A stretch of DNA of 39,451 nt from Gracilibacter sp. GTDB lineage: Bacteria > Bacillota > Desulfitobacteriia > Desulfitobacteriales > Syntrophobotulaceae. The DNA lies in NCBI GenBank assembly GCA_024637055.1, contig JAGXFZ010000030.1, forward strand, positions 1 through 39,451, in the 5' to 3' direction. Within the stretch, counting starts at the first letter, position 1, and the number at the start of each line of letters is the position of its first letter. Below the pieces are notes generated by a model. The model did no database searches. It saw nothing but the letters and a program-made list of their open reading frames with translations, and was not told the DNA's origin. The translations under genes were made by a program, and so were the position numbers. Positions 8,344 to 15,642 of this stretch are shown here, piece after piece.

Positions 8344-9495
8344 TTATTCTATTTCTTCCTTAAGCTCCTTATCCTTTGTCAACTTTTGGTCCAGAATCGA
8401 CGCTACAAAAGCAAATAATAGAGCAAACAGCGTATAAGAATATGGAAGAAGCAATTGATAGGAGTTAAAGTAATAAACTACAAAAACTGTATAACCAATG
8501 ATAGAACTAACTAATAGTATGGTACCTATTCTTAATCTTAACATTTGAAATACTAGGAAACTAAACATACCAAGCAAAAGGACTAAAAAAGCACTATAAG
8601 AATCTGACATTTTGTTATATAGCTTATCATCAATAATAGCTTGGATACTGTTGGCATGTACTTCAACGCTATTCATCTGTTTTTCCCCAAACGGGCTAGT
8701 GTATTGGTCTGCTTGATTTGCAGCATAATGACCAATAATCACTAAACTATTTTCGAAATATTGAGGTTCAATCTCTTCTGTAACTACTTTCCAAGCAGGA
8801 ATGATATCAAATTGTGGATCTTCTGGAGATGATGCATAAGATAATCCAATCTGAAGCGTTTCGTCCAAAACTATAGGTTCTTCACCCCTAAACCAAGAAT
8901 AATCTTCATTCCAGCTGATTTTTTCTTCATCGGGAAGCAATAAATTTGCTAGCCTTATATCAATACTGGGAATAATCTCTTCATCCAGGGTTGGGATTCC
9001 TGGAAGTAATTTTCGGACAACATTATCTTTGTCCACAAGAATATTATTATGTCCTATTCTTTCAATCGGTATATCGATTACCGGAAGCTTAAGATACTCT
9101 TGCTCTAGCTCCTCTTCTGGTTTAGTAAGAGCTTCAAAATCAAAATTGACCGGAAGATAAACATTATCGTGCTTTGCAATGACCTCTGCTAATGCATTGT
9201 CTAGATTAGGATCAGCACTTTTCTCAGTGAAAAGAACATTAGGCCAAACTGCAGTTGCTCCACTTGAAGCCAGCGTATCTACTAACTCTGCCATATCGTC
9301 CCTAGACCAAGGCCAAGAGCCCACCTTTTCTATACTTTCTTCATCGATTGCTACAATCTTAATTTGAGATTCAACTACTGTGGTTTGGGTGGTGAGTGTA
9401 TCTGTAAAAAGATTCTCTATCATACTTAAACCTTCGACTCTGACCAAGATAATCATAACCCACCCTATAATAATTGCAATTACCAGTTTTCTCAA
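8344..9495 (-). CDS. CHASE2-domain membrane protein lacking its cyclase domain
   Basis: This 383-aa paralogue of the protein at 5100-6875 matches it through the N-terminal helix, the CHASE2 domain (IKIVAIDEESIEKVGSWPWS) and the three-helix bundle (about 300-370). It stops after TKDKELKEEIE, exactly where the paralogue enters the linker to its cyclase. Both genes start at TTG behind a GGAGG site. It is either a stand-alone sensor or partner subunit, or a gene truncated when the inverted-repeat element at 8215-8323 arrived. The reading frame is intact and uninterrupted, so it is probably still expressed. No output domain is seen. Confidence 0.85.
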   Translation of the reverse strand: MRKLVIAIIIGWVMIILVRVEGLSMIENLFTDTLTTQTTVVESQIKIVAIDEESIEKVGSWPWSRDDMAELVDTLASSGATAVWPNVLFTEKSADPNLDNALAEVIAKHDNVYLPVNFDFEALTKPEEELEQEYLKLPVIDIPIERIGHNNILVDKDNVVRKLLPGIPTLDEEIIPSIDIRLANLLLPDEEKISWNEDYSWFRGEEPIVLDETLQIGLSYASSPEDPQFDIIPAWKVVTEEIEPQYFENSLVIIGHYAANQADQYTSPFGEKQMNSVEVHANSIQAIIDDKLYNKMSDSYSAFLVLLLGMFSFLVFQMLRLRIGTILLVSSIIGYTVFVVYYFNSYQLLLPYSYTLFALLFAFVASILDQKLTKDKELKEEIE

Positions 9496-9703
9496 CTTCT
9501 TTACCTCCTGACGCCACTAATGGCTTGATACATAAAATTCAACATTACTCGTCTAAAACCTTCTTAAAAAATAGAAATTTTATTCTTAATTTAATTTCTT
9601 TATACGCAATATTTTCCCCAATTATGCTAGTTATTACACTGTATTTTAATTCTGAAACAAGAAAGAATAATAATGAAATCTTATTAAGAGAGGTGGAAGG
9701 GAA

Positions 9704-9997
9704 ATCAGTAAAAGAAATAAAAACTCTCAGTTAGATCAATTAAAATATGAGGTTTCTAAAGAATTAGGGTATATTAATAGTGGTCCAACAGAATATCAAC
9801 AGTTTATAAACAACAGTAAATTTGAAGTAGCCAATGAACTAGGAATACCATTGAATCAAGGATACAATGGAGAACTAAAATCTAGGGATGCTGGCAGAAT
9901 TGGTGGCCGTTTAGGTGGTAAAATAGGTGGTAATATGGTCAAAAAGATGGTTCAATTCTCTGAGAACTATATGAAAGATAATGGTGGAAAATTATAA
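9704..9997 (+). CDS. Alpha/beta-type small acid-soluble spore protein, apparent ATC start
   Basis: This frame encodes about 97 aa with the SASP pattern: LDQLKYEVSKELGY, KFEVANELGIPLNQGYNGEL, then SRDAGRIGGRLGGKIGGNMV and KKMVQFSENY. These proteins coat DNA in dormant spores and are cut at germination by the GPR protease within the FEVANE-like site. No ATG, GTG or TTG precedes the conserved part in frame. The best start is ATC at 9704, 7 nt after AGAGGTGG, giving (M)SKRNKNSQLDQ. The frame has a TGA at 9674, so it cannot extend far. It is monocistronic and followed by a strong terminator. The family call is firm; the start is unusual. Confidence 0.85.
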   Translation: MSKRNKNSQLDQLKYEVSKELGYINSGPTEYQQFINNSKFEVANELGIPLNQGYNGELKSRDAGRIGGRLGGKIGGNMVKKMVQFSENYMKDNGGKL

Positions 9998-10020
9998 TAT
10001 AATGGTTTCTTTCCTTTCTT

Positions 10021-10046
10021 ACCCTCTTAAGTGAGGGTCTTTTTTT
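10021..10046 (+). terminator. Rho-independent terminator of the SASP gene
   Basis: ACCCTC (10021-10026) pairs with GAGGGT (10033-10038) around a 6-nt loop, followed by CTTTTTTT. It also overlaps the end of the convergent fdhD. Confidence 0.9.
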
Positions 10047-10821
10047 ATATAATTCTTTCAGGATGAGAATAAACATTAAATCTTCCATCTCTAGCAAATC
10101 CAATAATCGTAATGTTAAGATCTTCTGCTAAATCGATTGCTAAATCAGTTGGCGCTGAGCGAGAAATAATTAAAGGAATTCCTGCTCTTGTTGCTTTGAT
10201 AACAATCTCTGAAGAAATTCTACCGCTGAGCAATAATATTTTATCATCTAATGTTAATTCTGATATAAGTGAGTAGCCAATGACCTTGTCAACAGCATTA
10301 TGCCTACCGATATCTTCCGACATATATATTATTTTATCCCCTCCTAAAGCAGAACAATGTATTCCGCCAGTTAACCGAAAACCTTCTGCCTTAGTTTCCA
10401 TCTCTTCCATAAACAAACTAAGCTTGTTCCCTTCAAAAAGGTGGGTGGAAAATACGCCCTCTACTTGACGTGCATCATTGATAAAATATAAACTAGCTCT
10501 TCCTTTACCACAGCAGCTTGCTATATTTCTTCTTAAAAAACTATCTAGTGTAAATGGAGATGAAGCCAGATTGATACTAATAAGACCTTCTCTTTCTTGG
10601 ACTTCCATGCTTGAGATATCTTCAAATTTCTTTATCAACCCTTCACTGACAAGAAAGCCTACTGCCAATTCCCTCAGAGATTTAGGTGAACACACTAAAG
10701 TCACAATTTCTCTTTTGTTAATGAAAATAGTTAAAGGGAATTCTCGAGCAATAACATCGTTGACTTCTTCAATTTTATTCTGAGAATATCTATGTAATTT
10801 TTTTTTGGTATAATTAGGCAA
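10045..10821 (-). CDS. fdhD: Formate dehydrogenase accessory sulfurtransferase FdhD
   Basis: FdhD carries sulfur from a cysteine desulfurase to the molybdenum cofactor of formate dehydrogenases. The 258-aa length is usual. Visible marks are LAVGFLVSEGLI, Cys103-Cys104 in ASCCGKGR (the sulfur-carrier cysteine loop), FRLTGGIHCSAL, SEDIGRHNAVDKVIG and LLLSGRISSEIVIKATRAGIP. The start is TTG (10821) with a GGGAGAG site. No formate dehydrogenase gene is in the window, so its client is encoded elsewhere. Confidence 0.95.
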   Translation of the reverse strand: MPNYTKKKLHRYSQNKIEEVNDVIAREFPLTIFINKREIVTLVCSPKSLRELAVGFLVSEGLIKKFEDISSMEVQEREGLISINLASSPFTLDSFLRRNIASCCGKGRASLYFINDARQVEGVFSTHLFEGNKLSLFMEEMETKAEGFRLTGGIHCSALGGDKIIYMSEDIGRHNAVDKVIGYSLISELTLDDKILLLSGRISSEIVIKATRAGIPLIISRSAPTDLAIDLAEDLNITIIGFARDGRFNVYSHPERII

Positions 10822-10844
10822 CTAAAATCTCTCCCTTTTAATGC

Positions 10845-10874
10845 TTGCAAACAAAATGTCCTATATTCTATAAT
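10845..10874 (+). promoter_or_regulatory. Sigma-A-type promoter of cysE
   Basis: TTGCAA (10845-10850), an 18-nt spacer and TATAAT (10869-10874), about 60 nt before the cysE ATG. Confidence 0.65.
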
Positions 10875-10935
10875 GGTATAAGAATAATTCCTACTATTTT
10901 CATCGGATAAGTGGAAACGAACTGGAGTGGAAAAT

Positions 10936-11631
10936 ATGAATATTATAAGAAACCTGAAAGAGGATATTTATACAGTCTTTGAACGTGATCCTGCTGCTAA
11001 GAGTACATTAGAAGTACTTTTATGCTATCCTGGCTTGCATGCAATCATTGGGCACCGGTTGGCTCACCTTCTATATAAGCGAAAATTTTTCTTTCTCGCA
11101 CGTCTTCTCTCCCATATCAATAGATTTTTAACGGGCATCGAAATCCATCCCGGAGCAAAAATCGCTCGCCGAGTATTTATTGACCATGGACATGGAACAG
11201 TAATAGGTGAAACAACAGAAATTGGTAACGATGTAACTATCTATCAAGGTGTTACTCTAGGAGGTACAGGTAAAGAGAAAGGGAAACGACACCCTACTAT
11301 CGGGGATAATGTAGTGATTAGTGCTGGTGCTCAGGTATTGGGTTCTATTACTGTTGGTGATGGTTCTAAAGTTGGAGCAGGATCGGTTGTCCTCCAGGAT
11401 GTTCCTCCGAACTGTACAGTCGTAGGCATCCCAGGTAGAATAAAAGTCAGCAAAGCAAGAACTACAAAGGGTGTAGATTTAGAGCATCATAAACTCTCAG
11501 ACCCTGTAGCCGAGAGTATTAATACTCTCCAAGAGAGATTAACCAAACTTGAATCCATAATAGGACTAAGCTCTGTAAATTATTCAGATAACGAATCTGT
11601 AAACCATACAGACAACGAATCAGATAAATAA
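10936..11631 (+). CDS. cysE: Serine O-acetyltransferase
   Basis: CysE makes O-acetylserine from serine and acetyl-CoA, the first step of cysteine synthesis. This 231-aa protein starts [16 protein letters not shown] and has the left-handed beta-helix hexapeptide repeats of the family, with active-site [42 protein letters not shown] and VGIPGR. The C-terminal tail after about residue 180 is longer and more polar than the core and ends in two NYSDNES/NHTDNES repeats. I chose the ATG at 10936 (GGAG 8 nt upstream) over the GTG at 10927. It is monocistronic, with a promoter upstream and a terminator downstream. No T-box or other leader is seen. Confidence 0.95.
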   Translation: MNIIRNLKEDIYTVFERDPAAKSTLEVLLCYPGLHAIIGHRLAHLLYKRKFFFLARLLSHINRFLTGIEIHPGAKIARRVFIDHGHGTVIGETTEIGNDVTIYQGVTLGGTGKEKGKRHPTIGDNVVISAGAQVLGSITVGDGSKVGAGSVVLQDVPPNCTVVGIPGRIKVSKARTTKGVDLEHHKLSDPVAESINTLQERLTKLESIIGLSSVNYSDNESVNHTDNESDK

Positions 11632-11677
11632 TCAAAGACTGATTATCTTTTAGTTAATTCAAGTAATACAAGCTAAG

Positions 11678-11710
11678 TACGAAGCACTTTAAAGTGCTTC
11701 GTATTCTTTT
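11678..11710 (+). terminator. Terminator of cysE overlapping the 3' end of the convergent gene
   Basis: A near-perfect palindrome, TACGAAGCACTT/AAGTGCTTCGTA (11678-11703), followed by TTCTTTT. The stop codon of the convergent FabK-like gene (11689-11691) lies at the tip of the hairpin. Confidence 0.85.
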
Positions 11711-12633
11711 ACAAGATTGTTTATTATCTCTGCAGCTGGAAGAATGTTTGTAATCTTATCTATATATTCTCCTGAAAAAACTAAACCTTCTTTAAGATTA
11801 CCTTGCTGGGCATTATTTAATGCATCCATAATACAAAAGTTTTGTTTACATTTCTTCAAACAAGCCTCACAGGCTTGAGGACCTTCGACTGTTCCGGCTA
11901 GTATACTAGTGGCAAATTCATTTCTTATAGCCCTACCAGGCAACCCTACAGGGCTATCTATGAGAACGATATCTTCACGACCTGCCTTTATGTAGAGCTC
12001 TTTTAGAGAATCTGCACCATTTGCTTCTACGCTAGCAGCGAATCGTATTCCCATTTGTACACCATCTGCTCCCAGACTAAAAGCTTCCTTAAGATCATAC
12101 GCATCAACAATTCCTCCAGCTGCAATAACTGGAATAGAAACAGCTTCTTTAATTCGAGGAACAAGGATACGCATAGACTCATCTGTTCCTAGATGTCCGC
12201 CTGCTTCCTTCCCTTCTACTACAACAGCTGCAGCCCCAAGGGTTTCAGCAATCCTAGCTAGTTTGGGGGTAGAGACTATGGACACAAAAGGGGTTTTGGC
12301 ATCCGCACACCAGTGGAAAATATCTCTAGAAAATCCGGCGCCTTGGATTATTAAGTCTATACCTTCCTCTAGCGCTGTAAAAACAAGTTCCTTAAAACGA
12401 CTCACGGCGAACATTATATTGATGCCGACTATTCCCTCGGTTGCTTTCTTGGCCTTCCTTATCTCTTCTCTTAATTCCTGTTGTTCCATTCCAGAAGCGG
12501 CAATTATACCAATCCCTCCTGCTTCAGCTACAGCTGCAGCCAAGCGAGATGTTGATAACCTCACAGCCATACCTCCCTGGATGATTGGATATTTAGGAAA
12601 AAGATCTCCAATTTTCAATTCGGGTAATTTCAA
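11689..12633 (-). CDS. FabK/nitronate monooxygenase-family flavoprotein
   Basis: This 314-aa TIM-barrel flavoprotein belongs to the 2-nitropropane dioxygenase / enoyl-ACP reductase FabK family. It shows YPIIQGGMAVRLSTSRLAAAVAEAGGIG at the N-terminus, then INIMFAV, VVEGKEAGGHLG and PVIAAGGIVDA with the FMN-phosphate site GADGVQMGIRFAAS. A Cys-rich tail (CEACLKKCKQNFC) is common in clostridial members. I chose TTG 12633, which has GGAGG 7 nt upstream and gives a normal N-terminus; the 30 extra codons upstream look non-family. Nitronate oxidation and enoyl-ACP reduction cannot be separated from sequence, and no other fatty-acid genes are nearby. Confidence 0.85.
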   Translation of the reverse strand: MKLPELKIGDLFPKYPIIQGGMAVRLSTSRLAAAVAEAGGIGIIAASGMEQQELREEIRKAKKATEGIVGINIMFAVSRFKELVFTALEEGIDLIIQGAGFSRDIFHWCADAKTPFVSIVSTPKLARIAETLGAAAVVVEGKEAGGHLGTDESMRILVPRIKEAVSIPVIAAGGIVDAYDLKEAFSLGADGVQMGIRFAASVEANGADSLKELYIKAGREDIVLIDSPVGLPGRAIRNEFATSILAGTVEGPQACEACLKKCKQNFCIMDALNNAQQGNLKEGLVFSGEYIDKITNILPAAEIINNLVKEYEAL

Positions 12634-12869
12634 AATAGACCCTCCAAACTTTCTATATATAATAAAAACTAAAAACCACATCTGAATCTTCGTCGCTACT
12701 GCCATCTTATAGCAAAGCAGCACCTGTGTTTATATCGACAAACTAAACAATATTTAAATTTTACCTTTTTTCTGTTTTTTGTTCAAGTATATATATTGAC
12801 TTCTAATTCGATATCCATGCATTAAGACTGTTTGTTCGACAAATAATACCCTAAAGGAGGTCAAAAAAT

Positions 12870-13700
12870 ATGCATACAATGTGGAAAGGTTCCATTAGTT
12901 TTGGTCTAGTCAATATTCCGATTAAAATGTTTACTGCTACTGAAGAAAAAGATATTAGATTTAGAAACTTACACAAGGAGTGTAATACCCCTTTAAAATA
13001 TAAGAAAATCTGCCCTACCTGTGACAAAGAGGTAAGTGAAGATGAGATTGTGCGTGGATTTGAATACGAAACTGGTCATTTCATCATCATTAGTGAACAA
13101 GATATAGAAGCCCTTAAATCAGAAATAGATGCTAAATCAATTGATATTTTAGATTTTGTTAATCTTTCTGAAATAGACCCTATCTATTTCGATAAGTCAT
13201 ACTACCTTTCGCCTCAGGATACCGGCAACAAAGCGTACAATCTTCTCCGCCAAGCAATGAATGACACGGGTAAGATCGCTATAGCTAAGATGACCATACG
13301 TAACAAACAAACCCTAGCTGCCTTGAGAGTATTCCAAAATGTCCTTGTGCTAGAAACAATCTTTTATCCAGATGAAGTCCGGTCTGTAAGTCTCGTTCCA
13401 GGGCTTGCAGAAAATCTAGAGGTGAATGAAAAAGAACTTACTATCGCGACTAAGCTGATAGAAAACCTATCTGCACAATTTGAACCAGAGAAATATACCG
13501 ATGATTATCGGGAATCACTCCAAGAACTTATTAGTAAAAAAGTAGCCGGTAAAGAAATTGAGGTAGCACCTGAAATGCAGCACAGAAATGTTATAGACCT
13601 TATGGAGGCTCTCCAAGCTAGCATCAAAGAAACAAACAAAAAGCCTAGTAAGAAAAAGACGAAGACTACACCTAAAGAGAAGCAGCCCTCGGTAGTGTAA
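12870..13700 (+). CDS. ku: Non-homologous end joining protein Ku
   Basis: Bacterial Ku forms a homodimer ring that holds double-strand break ends and recruits LigD. This 276-aa protein begins MHTMWKGSISFGLVNIPIKM, the usual Ku opening, with the ring domain over about 1-230 and a lysine-rich tail (KKPSKKKTKTTPKEK) that typically binds DNA. AAAGGAGG precedes the ATG. Its stop overlaps the ligase start by one base (TAATG), so translation is coupled. In spore formers such as Bacillus subtilis the equivalent pair is made in the forespore; no clear forespore promoter was found here. Confidence 0.96.
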   Translation: MHTMWKGSISFGLVNIPIKMFTATEEKDIRFRNLHKECNTPLKYKKICPTCDKEVSEDEIVRGFEYETGHFIIISEQDIEALKSEIDAKSIDILDFVNLSEIDPIYFDKSYYLSPQDTGNKAYNLLRQAMNDTGKIAIAKMTIRNKQTLAALRVFQNVLVLETIFYPDEVRSVSLVPGLAENLEVNEKELTIATKLIENLSAQFEPEKYTDDYRESLQELISKKVAGKEIEVAPEMQHRNVIDLMEALQASIKETNKKPSKKKTKTTPKEKQPSVV

Positions 13701-14638
13701 TGGAAATTATTCAAGTTATGGAACCCGTGCTCGTCAAAAACATCCCAACAGGGAATGATTGGATCCACCAGGTCAAATGGGACGGTGTCAGAGGTATTAC
13801 TTATCTAGAAGATCGTTCATTTCGTTTATTCACTAAAAGTGGCAGAGAACGGACGGATTACTATCCTGAGCTTCGGGATATTCTTAGTCTCCTAAATGGA
13901 AGACAAGCTGTACTCGATGGTGAGATAGTTGTTTTTGACTCTGAATACAAACCTTCCTTCCAGCGCGTATTGACCCGAGAACGAATAAGAATAAAAGAGA
14001 ATCTACCACCATATCTTCAGAGATACCCTGTCAATTATATAATCTTTGATATTCTCTTTTTTAATGGCAGAGATCTAAGAAATCTTACTTTAGAAGAAAG
14101 ATCAGAAATCTTGCACGCTAATATACAAAAAAAACCTCATATAACTCTGACAGACAGTTTTAAAGATGGTACTCAGCTTTTCGATTTGATGCGTCAGAAG
14201 AATTATGAGGGCATCGTCTCCAAGAATAAATCCAGCAAATATCTAGCAGGCAAAAAACATAACCAATGGTATAAATCTAAGATCCTAAAAAAAACATTAG
14301 CTGTTATAGGAGGACTATCTTGGAAGGCAGAAATGCCTAATTCTCTTCTCCTTGGAGTCTATGAGAACAACAGCTTGGTTTATATCGGAAATGCCAGCCT
14401 CGGTCTCTCTCAAAACGACTTCAGACTACTTAAAGATTATTCATCCTCACTCTCTCAGCCTAACAACCCTTTTACAAATTTAATTAAAGCCAAAGATACT
14501 ACCTGGTTACAACCGGCCCTAACCTGTTGGGTCAGCTATTTAGAGTGGACAGATGGAAGGAGCCTCCGTCACCCTAAGATCTTAGGCTTTAGTAAGGAAC
14601 AACCACTTAATGCTGATGGAAAGGAATTCAGTGTCTAA
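13700..14638 (+). CDS. ligD: ATP-dependent DNA ligase, LigD ligase domain
   Basis: This 312-aa protein holds the adenylation and OB domains of LigD, which seals ends held by Ku. The nucleotidyl Lys26 is in motif I KWDGVRG; motif III IFDILFF, motif IV EGIVSKN and motif V QWYKSKI are all present. There is no polymerase or phosphoesterase domain in this chain; the polymerase is the next gene, joined by a TAATG overlap. The gene starts one base inside ku. The order ku-ligase-polymerase and the overlaps argue for one multiprotein repair complex. Confidence 0.95.
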   Translation: MEIIQVMEPVLVKNIPTGNDWIHQVKWDGVRGITYLEDRSFRLFTKSGRERTDYYPELRDILSLLNGRQAVLDGEIVVFDSEYKPSFQRVLTRERIRIKENLPPYLQRYPVNYIIFDILFFNGRDLRNLTLEERSEILHANIQKKPHITLTDSFKDGTQLFDLMRQKNYEGIVSKNKSSKYLAGKKHNQWYKSKILKKTLAVIGGLSWKAEMPNSLLLGVYENNSLVYIGNASLGLSQNDFRLLKDYSSSLSQPNNPFTNLIKAKDTTWLQPALTCWVSYLEWTDGRSLRHPKILGFSKEQPLNADGKEFSV

Positions 14639-15537
14639 TGGCTTTAATAATTGATGACAAAGAAGTTAGGGTCACTAATCCAGAAAAATTGCTATGGGAA
14701 GAACATGGAATCCGTAAGATCGACTATATAACCAAACTCTTGGAATTATCACCCTATCTTCTTGCTCATGCTAAGAATCGTCTACTAACTTCAATTCGCT
14801 ACCCCGATGGTATTCAAGGCAAATCTTTTTATCAAAAAAACCTGCCTCCATCAGCTCCTCCTTGGATCCCGACATCTTCTTGGCATGAAAACAACTATAT
14901 CATGTTAAACAATATAGCCGTGTTAGCTTGGTTGGGAAATCAGGCAGTGCTTGAATTCCATACCACGTTCAACCTCTATGATAAGCAGTCTCCTGAAAAT
15001 CTGGTATTTGATTTAGATCCCTCAGAGGGGCAGGCCTTTGAAGATACCGTCGAAGTAGCTCTTCTAATTTATCATGAACTTCAAAATCTTAATATCAAGA
15101 GCTATGTTAAGACTTCTGGTGCCAGTGGACTTCAGATTTACCTCCCTGTAGGTGGAAGATATAATTATGAAACAGCTAGAAAAATAAATGAATTCTTCGC
15201 TACGTTTTTTAGCCAAAAATATCCTAGAAAGATTACTATTGAGCGCAGTGTACCTAAAAGAGGGAGAAAACTATACTTTGATTATTTACAGATGTGGCAA
15301 GGAAAGACCATTATCAGTCCCTACTCCCCAAGAGCAACTCAAAATGCCACTGTATCTACCCCGCTAGAGTGGCACGAACTGGAACAGGGAATTAGGCCGG
15401 AAAATTTCACCCTCCTGAACATCAATGAACGACTTAAGATAAAAAAAGATCTATTCCTACCTCTTCTGCAAGATAATGCTGGCCAAGATCTTAGTTTTCT
15501 AATTGAATTAATCGAAAAGAATAACGTCTATCACTAA
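14638..15537 (+). CDS. LigD polymerase/primase domain protein
   Basis: This 299-aa AEP-superfamily polymerase fills gaps, preferring ribonucleotides, during end joining. Family marks: VTNPEKLLWEE at the start, the catalytic Asp pair D125/D127 (FDLDPSEG), KTSGASGLQIYLPV, and YFDYLQMWQGKTIISPYSPR. It is encoded separately from the ligase instead of fused to it, and no phosphoesterase module is seen anywhere in the operon. The frame is complete. A gap of 105 bp separates it from the CODH-like gene, which has its own ribosome site. Confidence 0.95.
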   Translation: MALIIDDKEVRVTNPEKLLWEEHGIRKIDYITKLLELSPYLLAHAKNRLLTSIRYPDGIQGKSFYQKNLPPSAPPWIPTSSWHENNYIMLNNIAVLAWLGNQAVLEFHTTFNLYDKQSPENLVFDLDPSEGQAFEDTVEVALLIYHELQNLNIKSYVKTSGASGLQIYLPVGGRYNYETARKINEFFATFFSQKYPRKITIERSVPKRGRKLYFDYLQMWQGKTIISPYSPRATQNATVSTPLEWHELEQGIRPENFTLLNINERLKIKKDLFLPLLQDNAGQDLSFLIELIEKNNVYH

Positions 15538-15642
15538 ACAATATAAAATTGTATGGACTCTTCCTAATTCATGCATAGTTATTACATATTTATCCCTCAA
15601 TAAGAACAAACTTTGATTAGAAAATACTTGGAGGTATATGCG

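Noticed and set aside
9474-9734. 86-aa plus-strand ORF with a hydrophobic helix
   Set aside because: It overlaps the start of the CHASE2 gene and the SASP leader and has no ribosome site; its last codons are the SASP region read in another frame.
15613-15642. Upstream TTG start for the CODH-like gene
   Set aside because: The ATG at 15643 has GGAGG at ideal distance, and the extra ten residues do not resemble the family.
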